Below are positions 27,859 to 36,035 of a stretch of DNA of 64,000 bases, in pieces. The DNA lies in contig NZ_LFIP02000006.1 in NCBI RefSeq assembly GCF_001189235.2, forward strand, positions 310,001 through 374,000, read 5' to 3'. The stretch is from Bradyrhizobium embrapense (GTDB taxonomy: Bacteria; Pseudomonadota; Alphaproteobacteria; Rhizobiales; Xanthobacteraceae). Below the pieces are notes generated by a model. It was not told the DNA's origin. It saw only the letters and a list, made by a program, of their open reading frames with translations, and made no database searches. Position numbers and translations under genes: made by a program. The first letter of the stretch is position 1. The number at the start of each line of letters is the position of its first letter.

Positions 27859-28050
27859 CCCAAAGTCGAACCGATCGCTGTCGAACCGACCGATCCATTC
27901 ACTTTCCGCATCAATGCAGCGGGACTGATCCACGCTTTCCAGCGAGCCCCCGACAGAAGTCGTCGACGCGGCACCTTTATCGGGTCACTTGCATGCGCTA
28001 GTGTTTTCTCCAACCGGTTAAAAAAGCCGGCCTCATGAGGGGAGAACAAC

Positions 28051-29436
28051 GTGAGATCCAAGGTTATCGGTGCGCTATCAATTGCGGTCGCTGCGGTCGG
28101 CCTGTTCGCCGCAACTGCACCCGCTCTGGCCCAGGGCAAGACGATCACCGTCTGGTGGGGCAAGGGATTTTACAAGTCCGAAGACGACGCGCTGCTCGAT
28201 ACGATCAAGAAATTCGAAGCCAAGACCGGCATCAAGGTCGAACTGTCGCAATACGCGATCCAGGACATGATCCCGAAGACGGTGGCCGCGCTGGATTCCG
28301 GCACCGTGCCCGATGTCGCCTATTCCGACACCTACGATGTGCAGGCCCAGGGCAAGTGGGCCTTCGAGGGCAAGCTCGAGGACCTGTCCGACATCATGCT
28401 GCCGATGAAGGACGCCTTCGCGCCGAACACGCTGGAAGCCGCCCTGCTCTACAACGACGTCACCAAGAAGAAGTCCTATTACGGCTTCCCGCTGAAGCAG
28501 CAGAGCATGCACGTCCAGATCTGGGGCGACATGCTGGAGAAGGCCGGCTTCAAGGCCGCCGACATCCCGACCAAATGGGAGGATTACTGGACGTTCTGGT
28601 GCGACAAGGTGCAGCCGGCGATCCGCAAGGCGACCGGCCAGCGCATCTACGGCGTTGGCCAGCCGATGGGCGTGGAATCCACCGACTCGTTCCAGTCGTT
28701 CTACACCTTCATGGACGCCTACCACGTCAAGCTGGTCGACGACGACGGCAAGCTTCTGGTCGACGATCCCAAGGTGCGCGACGGCCTGATCCACGCGCTG
28801 AAGGACTACACCGACACCTACATCAAGGGCTGCACGCCGCCGTCCTCGACGACCTGGAAGGACCCGGACAACAATGTCGCGTTCCACAACAAGACGATCG
28901 TGATGACGCACAATTTCACGATCTCCATCGCGGCGAAGTGGTTCGAGGATTCCACCAACCCGGCGCTGACCGACGCGCAGCGCGCCGCCGGCAAGCAGGC
29001 CTACGAGCAGGACATCATCACGGCGTCGTTCCCCAAGGCGCCGGACGGCTCGACCATCAAGTACCGCTCCGACGTCAAGACCGGGCTGATCTTCGCCAAC
29101 GCCAAGAACAAGGCGGAGGGCAAGCAGTTCATCGCGTTCCTGATGCAGGAAGACAATGTGCGGCCCTATGTCGAGGGCGCGCTCGGCCGCTGGTTCCCGG
29201 TGACCAAGGCCAGCCAGGCGAGCCCGTTCTGGCAGGCCGACCGGCATCGCAAGGCGGTGTGGAATCAGTTCACCGGCGGCACCGCGCCGTTCGACTTCAC
29301 CAAGAACTGGAAGTTCACCATCCTGAACAACGAGAACGTCTGGGCCAAGGCCATGAACCGCGTCGTCAGCGAGAAGGTGCCGGTGGACAAGGCCGTCGAT
29401 GAACTGATCGCCCGCATCAAGCAGGTCGCGGGGTGA
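28051..29436 (+). CDS. ABC transporter substrate-binding protein (family 1, sugar type)
   Basis: The 461-residue product starts at GTG 28051 behind AGGGGAGAAC. It has a signal peptide ending APALA-QG and the family-1 solute-binding opening KTITVWWGKGFYKSEDDALL. A region NAKNKAEGKQFIAFLMQEDN near the C-terminus, where these proteins hinge, also matches. The sequence contains only one Cys pair (WCDK and KGCTPP). It should capture a carbohydrate-like solute in the periplasm and deliver it to the two permeases downstream. No ATPase gene belongs to this cluster. Confidence 0.9.
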   Translation: MRSKVIGALSIAVAAVGLFAATAPALAQGKTITVWWGKGFYKSEDDALLDTIKKFEAKTGIKVELSQYAIQDMIPKTVAALDSGTVPDVAYSDTYDVQAQGKWAFEGKLEDLSDIMLPMKDAFAPNTLEAALLYNDVTKKKSYYGFPLKQQSMHVQIWGDMLEKAGFKAADIPTKWEDYWTFWCDKVQPAIRKATGQRIYGVGQPMGVESTDSFQSFYTFMDAYHVKLVDDDGKLLVDDPKVRDGLIHALKDYTDTYIKGCTPPSSTTWKDPDNNVAFHNKTIVMTHNFTISIAAKWFEDSTNPALTDAQRAAGKQAYEQDIITASFPKAPDGSTIKYRSDVKTGLIFANAKNKAEGKQFIAFLMQEDNVRPYVEGALGRWFPVTKASQASPFWQADRHRKAVWNQFTGGTAPFDFTKNWKFTILNNENVWAKAMNRVVSEKVPVDKAVDELIARIKQVAG

Positions 29437-29446
29437 TCGTGACTCC

Positions 29447-29585
29447 CCCTCTCCCCGCTCTTCGCGGGGAGAGGGTCGGGGTGAGGGGCTCTATCCACGA
29501 GCAGTGTTCGTGGAAAGTCCCGTACCCCCTCACCCGGATCACATCTACGATGTGATCCGACCTCTCCCCGCAAGCGGGGCGAGGT
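29447..29585 (+). repeat. CT-rich double-hairpin repeat, family 3 copy 1
   Basis: A first hairpin (CCCTCTCCCCGC/GCGGGGAGAGGG) is followed by GGGGTGAGGGG, then CCCCCTCACCC and a second hairpin (GGATCACAT/ATGTGATCC). CCTCTCCCCGC and GCGGGG close it. The same plan is seen at 35896-36020 and 49763-49885. It sits between the binding protein and its permeases and could dampen the downstream expression. Confidence 0.7.
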
Positions 29586-29612
29586 AGGAAAGGCCAGGGG
29601 ACGAAACCAACT

Positions 29613-30482
29613 ATGGCGATCACGCTCTCCGCATCCGATGCCCCCTCCCCGCCGCTGTCGGCGCGGCTGTCGCCGCCGCAGGTCTGGGGCATCGCGCTGC
29701 TTGCGCCCTATCTGCTCGTCTTCCTCGCCTTCGTGGTCTATCCGGTCGGCTACGGCCTGTGGCTGGCGCGCCATCCGGCGAGCTATGTCGCGCTCTACAA
29801 CGACCCTATCTTCGCGCGCGCGGCGGTCAACACGCTGATCTTCCTGGTCATCGGCATCAACATCAAGATGCTGATCGCGCTGTTCCTGTCCGGCTTCTTC
29901 GCCCAGCAGCGGCCGTGGATCAGGTGGCTGTCGGTCATCTTCATCCTGCCCTGGGCGGTGCCGTCGATCCCGACCATCCTCTCGGTGCGCTTCATGCTCA
30001 ATCCGGAGTGGGGCGTGGTCAACCAGCTGATCTTCAAGTTCACCGGCGACGACGGCCCGAACTGGCTGAACGATCCGGCGGTCGCGCTGGCGATGGCGAT
30101 CGGTGTGCACATCTGGAAGTCGCTGCCGTTCTGGACGCTGATCCTTTTGACCGGACGGCTCGCGATCCCGCACGATCTGTACGAGGCATCCGACGTCGAC
30201 GGCGCCAATTGGTGGCAGAAATTCCGCTACATCACCTGGCCGTCGATGCAGACGCTCTACATCACCTGCACGCTGCTCTCGATGATCTGGACGCTGGGCG
30301 ACTTCAACAGCGTCTACCTGCTCACCGGCGGCGGCCCCGCCGACCTCACCCACGTGCTGTCGACGCTGGGCATCCGCTATCTCAGGCTCGACCAGCTGTC
30401 GCTGGCGATGGCCTCGATCATCTGCGCGATGCCGTTCGTGCTGCCGCTGGTCTATTACATGATGAAACGGTTGTCGCGATGA
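29613..30482 (+). CDS. ABC transporter permease (MalF-like)
   Basis: The 289-residue protein has six TM segments starting LLAPYLLVFLAFVVYPVGYG. The permease signature near the C-terminal third is EASDVDGANWWQKFRYITWP, containing the EAA-x3-G-x9-I-x-LP counterpart (here YEASDVDGANWWQKFRYITW). It is the first permease of the sugar-type importer, with 176 bases (the repeat at 29447-29585) after the binding-protein gene. The stop overlaps the next gene by ATGA. Confidence 0.9.
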   Translation: MAITLSASDAPSPPLSARLSPPQVWGIALLAPYLLVFLAFVVYPVGYGLWLARHPASYVALYNDPIFARAAVNTLIFLVIGINIKMLIALFLSGFFAQQRPWIRWLSVIFILPWAVPSIPTILSVRFMLNPEWGVVNQLIFKFTGDDGPNWLNDPAVALAMAIGVHIWKSLPFWTLILLTGRLAIPHDLYEASDVDGANWWQKFRYITWPSMQTLYITCTLLSMIWTLGDFNSVYLLTGGGPADLTHVLSTLGIRYLRLDQLSLAMASIICAMPFVLPLVYYMMKRLSR

Positions 30483-31330
30483 AGCTGCCCACTCTCCGCG
30501 ACGTCGGCACCGATGCCAAGCTGCTCTTGATCGGCATCCCGGTCTTCATCTGGACCATGATCCCGATCTACCACATGTTCGTGTTCGCGATCTCGCCGAA
30601 GGAGGACGCGTTCACCGGCAAGCTATGGCCGACGCATCCGACGCTACATAATTTCTCGATCGTGTTCCACCAGCAGCATTACTTCCTGCGCGACTTCTGG
30701 ATCCAGTTCTGGAATTCGACCGTGATCGCGCTGGCGGTCGGCGCGCTGACGCTGTTCGTCGCCACCGCCGCCGCATTCTCGATCTCGCGGCTGCGGGTGC
30801 CGGGCGGCCGCGCGGTGATGAACATGGCGCTGTTCACCTATTTCATCCCGGCGGCGTTCCTCGCCGTGCCGATGTACCGCACCATGGGCACCTATGGCCT
30901 CTTGAACAATCACTGGTCGCTGATCCTCGCGATGGTCACGATCGCCGCGCCCTACGCGATCTGGGTGCTGAAGCAGGCTTCCGACAAACTGCCGGTCGAG
31001 CTGGATGAAGCCGCGACGATGGACGGCGCCACCACGCTGCAGCTGTTCCGCCTGGTCTATGTACCGCTGATGATGCCCTCGCTGGTCGCGGTCGGGACCT
31101 ACGCGATTCTGCTTGCCTGGAACGAATATCTCTACGCGTTCCTGTTGCTGTCGAAGGACACCGACATCACGCTGCCGGTCGCGCTCGGCAATTTCCTCGC
31201 CGCCGACGATTCGCCGTGGGAGCTGTTGATGACCACCGGCTTCATCTACGCGCTGCCGCCGGCCGCGGTCTACTACGCCTTCAAGCGCTACATGGTCGGC
31301 GGGCTGACCGCCGGCGCCGTCAAGTCGTGA
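30479..31330 (+). CDS. ABC transporter permease (MalG-like)
   Basis: The 283-residue protein starts at 30479, overlapping the upstream stop by 4 bases, so the two permeases are translationally coupled. It has six TM segments and the EAA loop LDEAATMDGATTLQLFRLVY. The N-terminus (LLIGIPVFIWTMIPIYHMFV) fits MalG-type partners. Together with the preceding permease it forms the inner-membrane channel. The ATPase is missing from the cluster and may be supplied by a shared MsmK/UgpC-type protein elsewhere. Confidence 0.9.
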   Translation: MKLPTLRDVGTDAKLLLIGIPVFIWTMIPIYHMFVFAISPKEDAFTGKLWPTHPTLHNFSIVFHQQHYFLRDFWIQFWNSTVIALAVGALTLFVATAAAFSISRLRVPGGRAVMNMALFTYFIPAAFLAVPMYRTMGTYGLLNNHWSLILAMVTIAAPYAIWVLKQASDKLPVELDEAATMDGATTLQLFRLVYVPLMMPSLVAVGTYAILLAWNEYLYAFLLLSKDTDITLPVALGNFLAADDSPWELLMTTGFIYALPPAAVYYAFKRYMVGGLTAGAVKS

Positions 31331-31345
31331 TCTCCATCGTTACCC

Positions 31346-31430
31346 CGTCATTGCGAGCGAAGCGAAGCAATCCATATCGCCGCGAGCGGAGAAATGGATT
31401 GCTTCGTCGCTATCGCTCCTCGCAATGACG
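31346..31430. repeat. CGTCATTGCGAGCGAAGCG... inverted-repeat element between convergent ABC operons
   Basis: CGTCATTGCGAGC...GAAGCAATCCAT on the left matches ATGGATTGCTTCG...CTCGCAATGACG on the right, giving one stem of about 38 bases with a bulge. This repeat is dispersed in several bacterial groups, including bradyrhizobia. It lies between the stops of the two importer operons and could terminate both. Confidence 0.8.
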
Positions 31431-31458
31431 GCCGAGGCAAAATTATGACGCAGCAAGA

Positions 31459-32274
31459 CTAAAGCGGCGCGGCGCTCTCGCCGCGCGCGCTCGACAGTTT
31501 CGAGGCGAACGAGGCGACCACGATGATGACGGCGATCAGCGCGATGACCAGCGTGCAGATCGCGTTGATCTCGGGCTTCACGCCGAGCCGCACTTCCGAA
31601 TAGATCCGGATCGGCAGCGTCGCCGAGCCAGGCCCGGTGGTGAAGCTCGCGATCACGACGTCGTCGAGCGACAGCGTGAAGGCCAGCATCCAGCCCGCCA
31701 CGATCGCCGGCACGATCAGCGGCAGCGTCACCAGCAGGAACGCGCGCACCGGATCGCAGCCGAGGTCCATCGCGGCTTCCTCCAGGCTGCGGTCGAGCGT
31801 GGCGAGGCGCGACTGCACCACCACGGTGACGAAGCACATCGTCAGCGTGGTGTGCGCGATCGTCACCGTCCAGAAGCCGCGCTCGGCATTCAGCGCCACG
31901 AACAGCAGGAGCAGCGACAGGCCGGAGATCACCTCCGGCATGACCAGCGGCGAATACAGCATGCCGGAGAACAGCGCCCGTCCCCGGAATCGCTCGCCGC
32001 GTGCCAGCCCCACCGCGGCCAGCGTGCCGAGCAAGGTCGCCAGCGTCGCCGACACCGCGGCAACCGACAGGCTCATCCACGCCGCATCCAGCATGGCGCG
32101 ATCGCTGAAGAACTCGTGGTACCAGCGCAGCGACCAGCCGCCCCACACCGTCACCAGCCGCGAGGCGTTGAACGAGTAGATCACGAGGATCACGATCGGC
32201 AGATAGAGGAATGCCAGCCCGAGGGCCAGCGACGTCATGTTGAAGCGCGTGAGGCGGGTCGCGGCGTGCGCCAT
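31459..32274 (-). CDS. ABC transporter permease (PotC/PotI-like)
   Basis: The 271-residue protein has six TM segments and the EAA-type loop SLEEAAMDLGCDPVRAFLLV (E-E-A-A...G...), as in spermidine/putrescine permeases. The start at 32274 overlaps the stop of the preceding permease by 3-4 bases. It is the last gene of a three-gene operon (ATPase, PotB-like, PotC-like) and converges on the sugar-type importer. Substrate preference (polyamine, thiamine-like or Fe-type) cannot be told from permeases alone. Confidence 0.9.
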   Translation of the reverse strand: MAHAATRLTRFNMTSLALGLAFLYLPIVILVIYSFNASRLVTVWGGWSLRWYHEFFSDRAMLDAAWMSLSVAAVSATLATLLGTLAAVGLARGERFRGRALFSGMLYSPLVMPEVISGLSLLLLFVALNAERGFWTVTIAHTTLTMCFVTVVVQSRLATLDRSLEEAAMDLGCDPVRAFLLVTLPLIVPAIVAGWMLAFTLSLDDVVIASFTTGPGSATLPIRIYSEVRLGVKPEINAICTLVIALIAVIIVVASFASKLSSARGESAAPL

Positions 32275-33188
32275 CAGCGGCCACCCTCAAGCTGGCGACG
32301 TTGCAGGCGGTCGTAGAGCACGAGCGGCGGCACCAGCAGCAGCAGCAATGCGACCGCCGCGGCTGACGCCACCGGCCAGTCCTTGTTGGTGAAGAACTCG
32401 AGCCACAGCGTCTGCCCGATCATCAGCGAATTGGAGCCGGCGAGCAGATCGGGGATCACGAATTCGCCGACGATCGGGATGAAGCAGAGCAGCGCGCCGG
32501 CGCCGACGCCCGGCAGCGACAGCGGAAACGTCACCAGCCAAAATGCCTGTCGCGGCGAGGAGCCGAGATCGCCGGCGGCCTCCAGGAGCGAGGCATCCAT
32601 CTTCGAGAGCGTCGCATAGAGCGGCAGGATCATGAACGGCAGGTAGGAGTAGACGATGCCGAGATACATCGCGCTGTCGGTCGACAGCCAGACCACCGGC
32701 GTCGAGACGATGTGCAGCGCCAGCAGGATCCGGTTGAGCAGGCCGTCATGCTGCAGGATGTTGATCCAGGCATAGATCCGGATCAGGAACGAGGTCCAGA
32801 ACGGCACGATCACCAGCATCATCGCCACGCCTTGCCAACGCTGCGGCAGCCGCGCCATGCCATAGGCGATGGGGTAGCCGATCAGGAGCAGGATCACGGT
32901 CGAAGTCACCGCGACGACGAGGCTGCGCAGATAGGACAGGATGTACAGATTGTCCTGCAGCAGCAGGCGGAAATTGTCGAACGACAATTGCGAAAACGCC
33001 AACGCCAGCGCCGCGCGTCCTTCGGCGAAATCGAACACCGGCGTATAGGGCGGCTGCGCGATCGCGGTCTGCGACAGGCTGATCTTCAGCACGAAGCCGA
33101 ACGGCACCAGGAAGAACAGCACCATCCAGAGATAGGGCGCGATCGCGGCGAGCCGCGCCGGCCGGGCGAAGATGCGGCGCGCGCTCAT
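32274..33188 (-). CDS. ABC transporter permease (PotB/PotH-like)
   Basis: The 304-residue protein starts at 33188 (MSARRIFARPARLAAIAPYL) and has six TM helices. The EAA loop is SLLEAAGDLGSSPRQAFWLV, and FVIPDLLAGSNSLMIGQTLW is very typical of PotB/PotH. Its start overlaps the ATPase stop (ATGA), so the operon is tightly coupled. No substrate-binding gene (potD/potF) is nearby. Confidence 0.92.
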   Translation of the reverse strand: MSARRIFARPARLAAIAPYLWMVLFFLVPFGFVLKISLSQTAIAQPPYTPVFDFAEGRAALALAFSQLSFDNFRLLLQDNLYILSYLRSLVVAVTSTVILLLIGYPIAYGMARLPQRWQGVAMMLVIVPFWTSFLIRIYAWINILQHDGLLNRILLALHIVSTPVVWLSTDSAMYLGIVYSYLPFMILPLYATLSKMDASLLEAAGDLGSSPRQAFWLVTFPLSLPGVGAGALLCFIPIVGEFVIPDLLAGSNSLMIGQTLWLEFFTNKDWPVASAAAVALLLLLVPPLVLYDRLQRRQLEGGR

Positions 33189-34348
33189 TGCTCCAGTACC
33201 AGGCAGTCGTCGGCGGTGAACCATGCGACGACGCGCTGGCCGGCGAGATAGGCGTCGACGTCGAGCCGCGCGGTGTTGGCCATCGACGAGCGCACCATCG
33301 CGCCGGTCTCCAGCTTGACCCGGTAGCTGGTGACGCCGCCGAGATAGTTGACGTCGGTGACGACACCCGCCAGCCGGTTGATGGTCTGCGATAAGCCTGC
33401 ATCCGAGGCCGGCGCACGGCGCGACAGCTTCACCTTCTCGGGCCGGATCGCGACGCTGACCAGCTCCTTGGTCACCGGCGGCCACAGCTCGCTGACCGCG
33501 AGCGGGCCGGCTTCCGCGGTCGAGACCGTCAGCCGTCCATTCTCGCGCGCGGCGACCTGGCCGTTGAACAGGTTGATGTCGCCGACGAACTCGGCGATCC
33601 AACGCGAGGCCGGCGCCTCGTAGAGATTGCGCGGGGTCGCGACCTGGACCAGACGGCCGGCATCCATCACCCCGATCCGGCCGGCCATCGTCATCGCCTC
33701 CTCCTGATCGTGGGTGACGATGATGAAGGTCATGCCGAGCCGGCGCTGCAGCTCCATGAGCTCGCCTTGCGTGCTCTCGCGCAACTTCTTGTCCAGCGCG
33801 GCCAGCGGCTCGTCGAGCAGCAGCACCTGCGGCCGGCGCGCCAGCGAGCGCGCCAGCGCGACGCGCTGCCGCTGGCCGCCGGAGAGCTGGTCCGGCTTGC
33901 GCTTCTCCAGCCCCTCGAGCTTGACCAGGGCCAGCATCTCCGCAACCCGGGTCGCGATATCCTTGCGCGCCATGCCGGCGCGCCTGAGGCCGAAGGCGAT
34001 GTTGTCGCGCACCGACAGATGCGGGAACAGCGCGTAGTTCTGGAACATCATGTTGACGGGCCGCTCATGCGGCAGCACCTGGGCGATGTCGCTGCCGCCG
34101 AGCAGGATTCGGCCCTCGTCCGGGGTCTCGAAGCCGGCGAGCATACGCAGCAGCGTGGTCTTGCCGCAGCCGCTCGGGCCGAGCAGCGCGAAGAACTCGC
34201 CGGCGCGGATGTCGAGCGAGAGCTGGTCGACCGCGCGGAAATTGCCGAACGACTTGGCGACGCCCTCGATCCGCAGCAGCGGCATGTCCGAGACGGCCGG
34301 TTCAGGCAACGGCTTTGCCGCCTCCGCACTCGCTTCGCCCGATGTCAC
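33185..34348 (-). CDS. ABC transporter ATPase (PotA/PotG-like)
   Basis: The 387-residue protein has Walker A GPSGCGKT (residues 57-64), Q-loop in NMMFQNYALFPHLSVRDN, signature LSGGQRQRVALARSLARRPQ, Walker B LLLDEPLAALD and switch His in IIVTHDQEEAMTM. A C-terminal TOBE-type domain follows (residues 250-387). This order and length are typical for the polyamine/iron ABC importer ATPases. An ATG at residue 22 (MPLLRIEGVA) is an alternative start. It is the first gene of its operon; the binding protein is absent. Confidence 0.93.
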   Translation of the reverse strand: MTSGEASAEAAKPLPEPAVSDMPLLRIEGVAKSFGNFRAVDQLSLDIRAGEFFALLGPSGCGKTTLLRMLAGFETPDEGRILLGGSDIAQVLPHERPVNMMFQNYALFPHLSVRDNIAFGLRRAGMARKDIATRVAEMLALVKLEGLEKRKPDQLSGGQRQRVALARSLARRPQVLLLDEPLAALDKKLRESTQGELMELQRRLGMTFIIVTHDQEEAMTMAGRIGVMDAGRLVQVATPRNLYEAPASRWIAEFVGDINLFNGQVAARENGRLTVSTAEAGPLAVSELWPPVTKELVSVAIRPEKVKLSRRAPASDAGLSQTINRLAGVVTDVNYLGGVTSYRVKLETGAMVRSSMANTARLDVDAYLAGQRVVAWFTADDCLVLEQ

Positions 34349-34500
34349 GTCAAGAAGCCCCGATTCCCCGCAAGGTCCGATGATGGCGGCAAACTAGCCG
34401 CGGATCGCCACCGGCTCAACCGCCTCACGAACATCTCCCGCAATATTGTCGGCCTCCGCGCCTCTGCTAGACTTCGCAGCCGAATTCGGGAGGACAACCG

Positions 34501-35811
34501 ATGATTCAGGACCGCTATGGACTGCCGCTGACAACCGATTCGGACCGCGCCGCCGCGTATTATGTCGACGGCGTCGATCGGATGCTGGCGGCGTTGCACG
34601 GTGCGGATGCGGCGTTCGAGGCGGCGAGCGCCGCGGACCCCGATTTCGCGTTGGCTCATCTCGGCCGCGCCCGCGTGCACCAGCTCAACATGGAAGGCGC
34701 CGCAGCTCGCGCCAAGGCGGTCGATGCCCGGCGGCTGGCCGCGACGGCAAGCCCGCGCGAGCGCCAGCACATCGAGATCATCGCATCCGTGATCGAGGGC
34801 CAGGGCAAGAAGGCGATGACAGCAGCCGAACAGCATCTTGCCGAATATCCGCGCGATGCGCAGATCCTCTCGCTGCTGCTCGGCGCCTTCGGCCTCTATG
34901 CGTTCTCCGGACGCTCCGACCACGATGCGGCACGGCTTGCGATCTGCGAACGCCACATCAACGACTATGGCAACGACTGGTGGTTCCTCACCTATCTCGG
35001 CTGGTCCAAGACCGAGGCCGGCGAAGTCGTCGCGGGCCGCGCCGTCACCGAGCGCGGCTATGCGCTGAAGCCGGAGAACGCCGGCGCCGCGCACGCCGTG
35101 GCGCATGCGCTGTTCGAGCAGGGCGATGGGGCCGAAGGCCGCAGCTTCCTTTCAGCGTGGCTGCCCGCGAATGACCGGACGAGCTTCCTGCAGGGCCATC
35201 TCGCCTGGCACCTCGCCCTGATCGCGATCGAGGAAGGCGACGCCGACGCCGCGCTCGACATCTATGAGCAGCACATCAAGCCGGCGGGCCGGCCCTATCC
35301 GCCGCTCAACATCTATACCGACACGGCCTCGCTGCTGTGGCGGCTCACGGTTGCCGGCAAGACCGGTTTGGAGTCGCATTGGAAGGACGTTGCCGCCTAT
35401 GGCGACGGCTTTTTCCCGAGGGCCGGTGCGCATTTCGCCGACGTGCACCACGCACTGGTCGCGGCCACGACGAACAACGATGCGCTGGAGACGCGGCTCG
35501 CCGAAATGACGGCGCGCGATGCCGACGGCAAACTGGCGCCCGGCCCTGCCGCGATCGGGCTCGGCCGGGGAATCGCGGCCTTCGCGGCCGGCGACCATGA
35601 GGGCGCCGTGCGCATCCTGGCGCCGCTGATGCCCGAGCTGGTACGGATCGGCGGCAGCCACGCGCAACGCGAATTGTGGGAGGACACTTTCATCGTCGCG
35701 TGCCTGCGCGCCGGCCAGGGCCGGCAGGCAACGAGCCTGATCTCGGAGCGGCTGCATCGCCGGCCGTCGAAGCGCGACCTCGCCTGGTCGCAGGAGGCGG
35801 CGCGGCAATAA
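34501..35811 (+). CDS. Tetratricopeptide-repeat protein of the TTC38 type
   Basis: The 436-residue protein begins IQDRYGLPLTTDSDRAAAYY, the recognisable opening of the TTC38 family. Helical-repeat segments follow (DAAFEAASAADPDFALAHLG; GRAVTERGYALKPENAGAAH; AVRILAPLMPELVRIGGSHA) with the family's WHLALIAIEEGDADAALDIY near the middle. Family members occur in bacteria and animals, and no enzymatic role is established. The ATG follows GAGGACAACCG. It is transcribed away from the ABC operon, with a 152-base divergent region. Confidence 0.85.
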   Translation: MIQDRYGLPLTTDSDRAAAYYVDGVDRMLAALHGADAAFEAASAADPDFALAHLGRARVHQLNMEGAAARAKAVDARRLAATASPRERQHIEIIASVIEGQGKKAMTAAEQHLAEYPRDAQILSLLLGAFGLYAFSGRSDHDAARLAICERHINDYGNDWWFLTYLGWSKTEAGEVVAGRAVTERGYALKPENAGAAHAVAHALFEQGDGAEGRSFLSAWLPANDRTSFLQGHLAWHLALIAIEEGDADAALDIYEQHIKPAGRPYPPLNIYTDTASLLWRLTVAGKTGLESHWKDVAAYGDGFFPRAGAHFADVHHALVAATTNNDALETRLAEMTARDADGKLAPGPAAIGLGRGIAAFAAGDHEGAVRILAPLMPELVRIGGSHAQRELWEDTFIVACLRAGQGRQATSLISERLHRRPSKRDLAWSQEAARQ

Positions 35812-35836
35812 AAGCTGTTGCGGCTGCTGACTGTCT

Positions 35837-35867
35837 CCCGGATTTCGCTGCGCTGCATCCGGGCTAC
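35837..35867. repeat. CCCGGATTTCGC...CATCCGGG hairpin repeat
   Basis: CCCGGAT and ATCCGGG close a hairpin around TTCGCTGCGCTGC, followed by CTACG. I recall this unit as widespread between Bradyrhizobium genes. It sits 26 bases after the TTC38-like stop and could stabilise or end that transcript. Confidence 0.65.
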
Positions 35868-35895
35868 GTTGTTGTGCCGCCCCGAGGGCTCTTCT

Positions 35896-36020
35896 CCTTC
35901 CCCCTGAAAGGGGGAAGGTCGGGATGGGGGTCTGCCGCAGACGACGGTGTTTGCGGAGAGATCAGATCCCCACCCGCTTTGCCCTTGTGAGCAAAGCGAC
36001 CTCCCCTTTTCAAGGGGAGG
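35896..36020 (+). repeat. CT-rich double-hairpin repeat, family 3 copy 2
   Basis: The first hairpin is CCTTCCCCCT/AGGGGGAAGG, then TCGGGATGGGGGT. It is followed by CCCCACCCG, a GCTTTGC/GCAAAGC hairpin, CGACCTCCCC and a closing hairpin CTCCCCTTTT/CAAGGGGAG. The two outer halves are complementary. It lies between the convergent TTC38-like and glpD genes. Confidence 0.7.
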
Positions 36021-36035
36021 TTTGAAAGCCGAAGC

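Noticed and set aside
25885..27933. 682-codon minus-strand frame
   Set aside because: Complete antisense shadow of the AsmA-like gene; high-GC genomes leave such frames open.
28035..29402. 455-codon open frame overlapping the ABC binding protein
   Set aside because: It is a frame-shifted shadow of the binding protein; the composition is Arg/Gly/His-rich and no family features appear.
29447..29585. Repeated GC-rich hairpins as a CRISPR array
   Set aside because: There are no regularly spaced identical repeats with unique spacers and no cas genes; the units are single intergenic palindromes.
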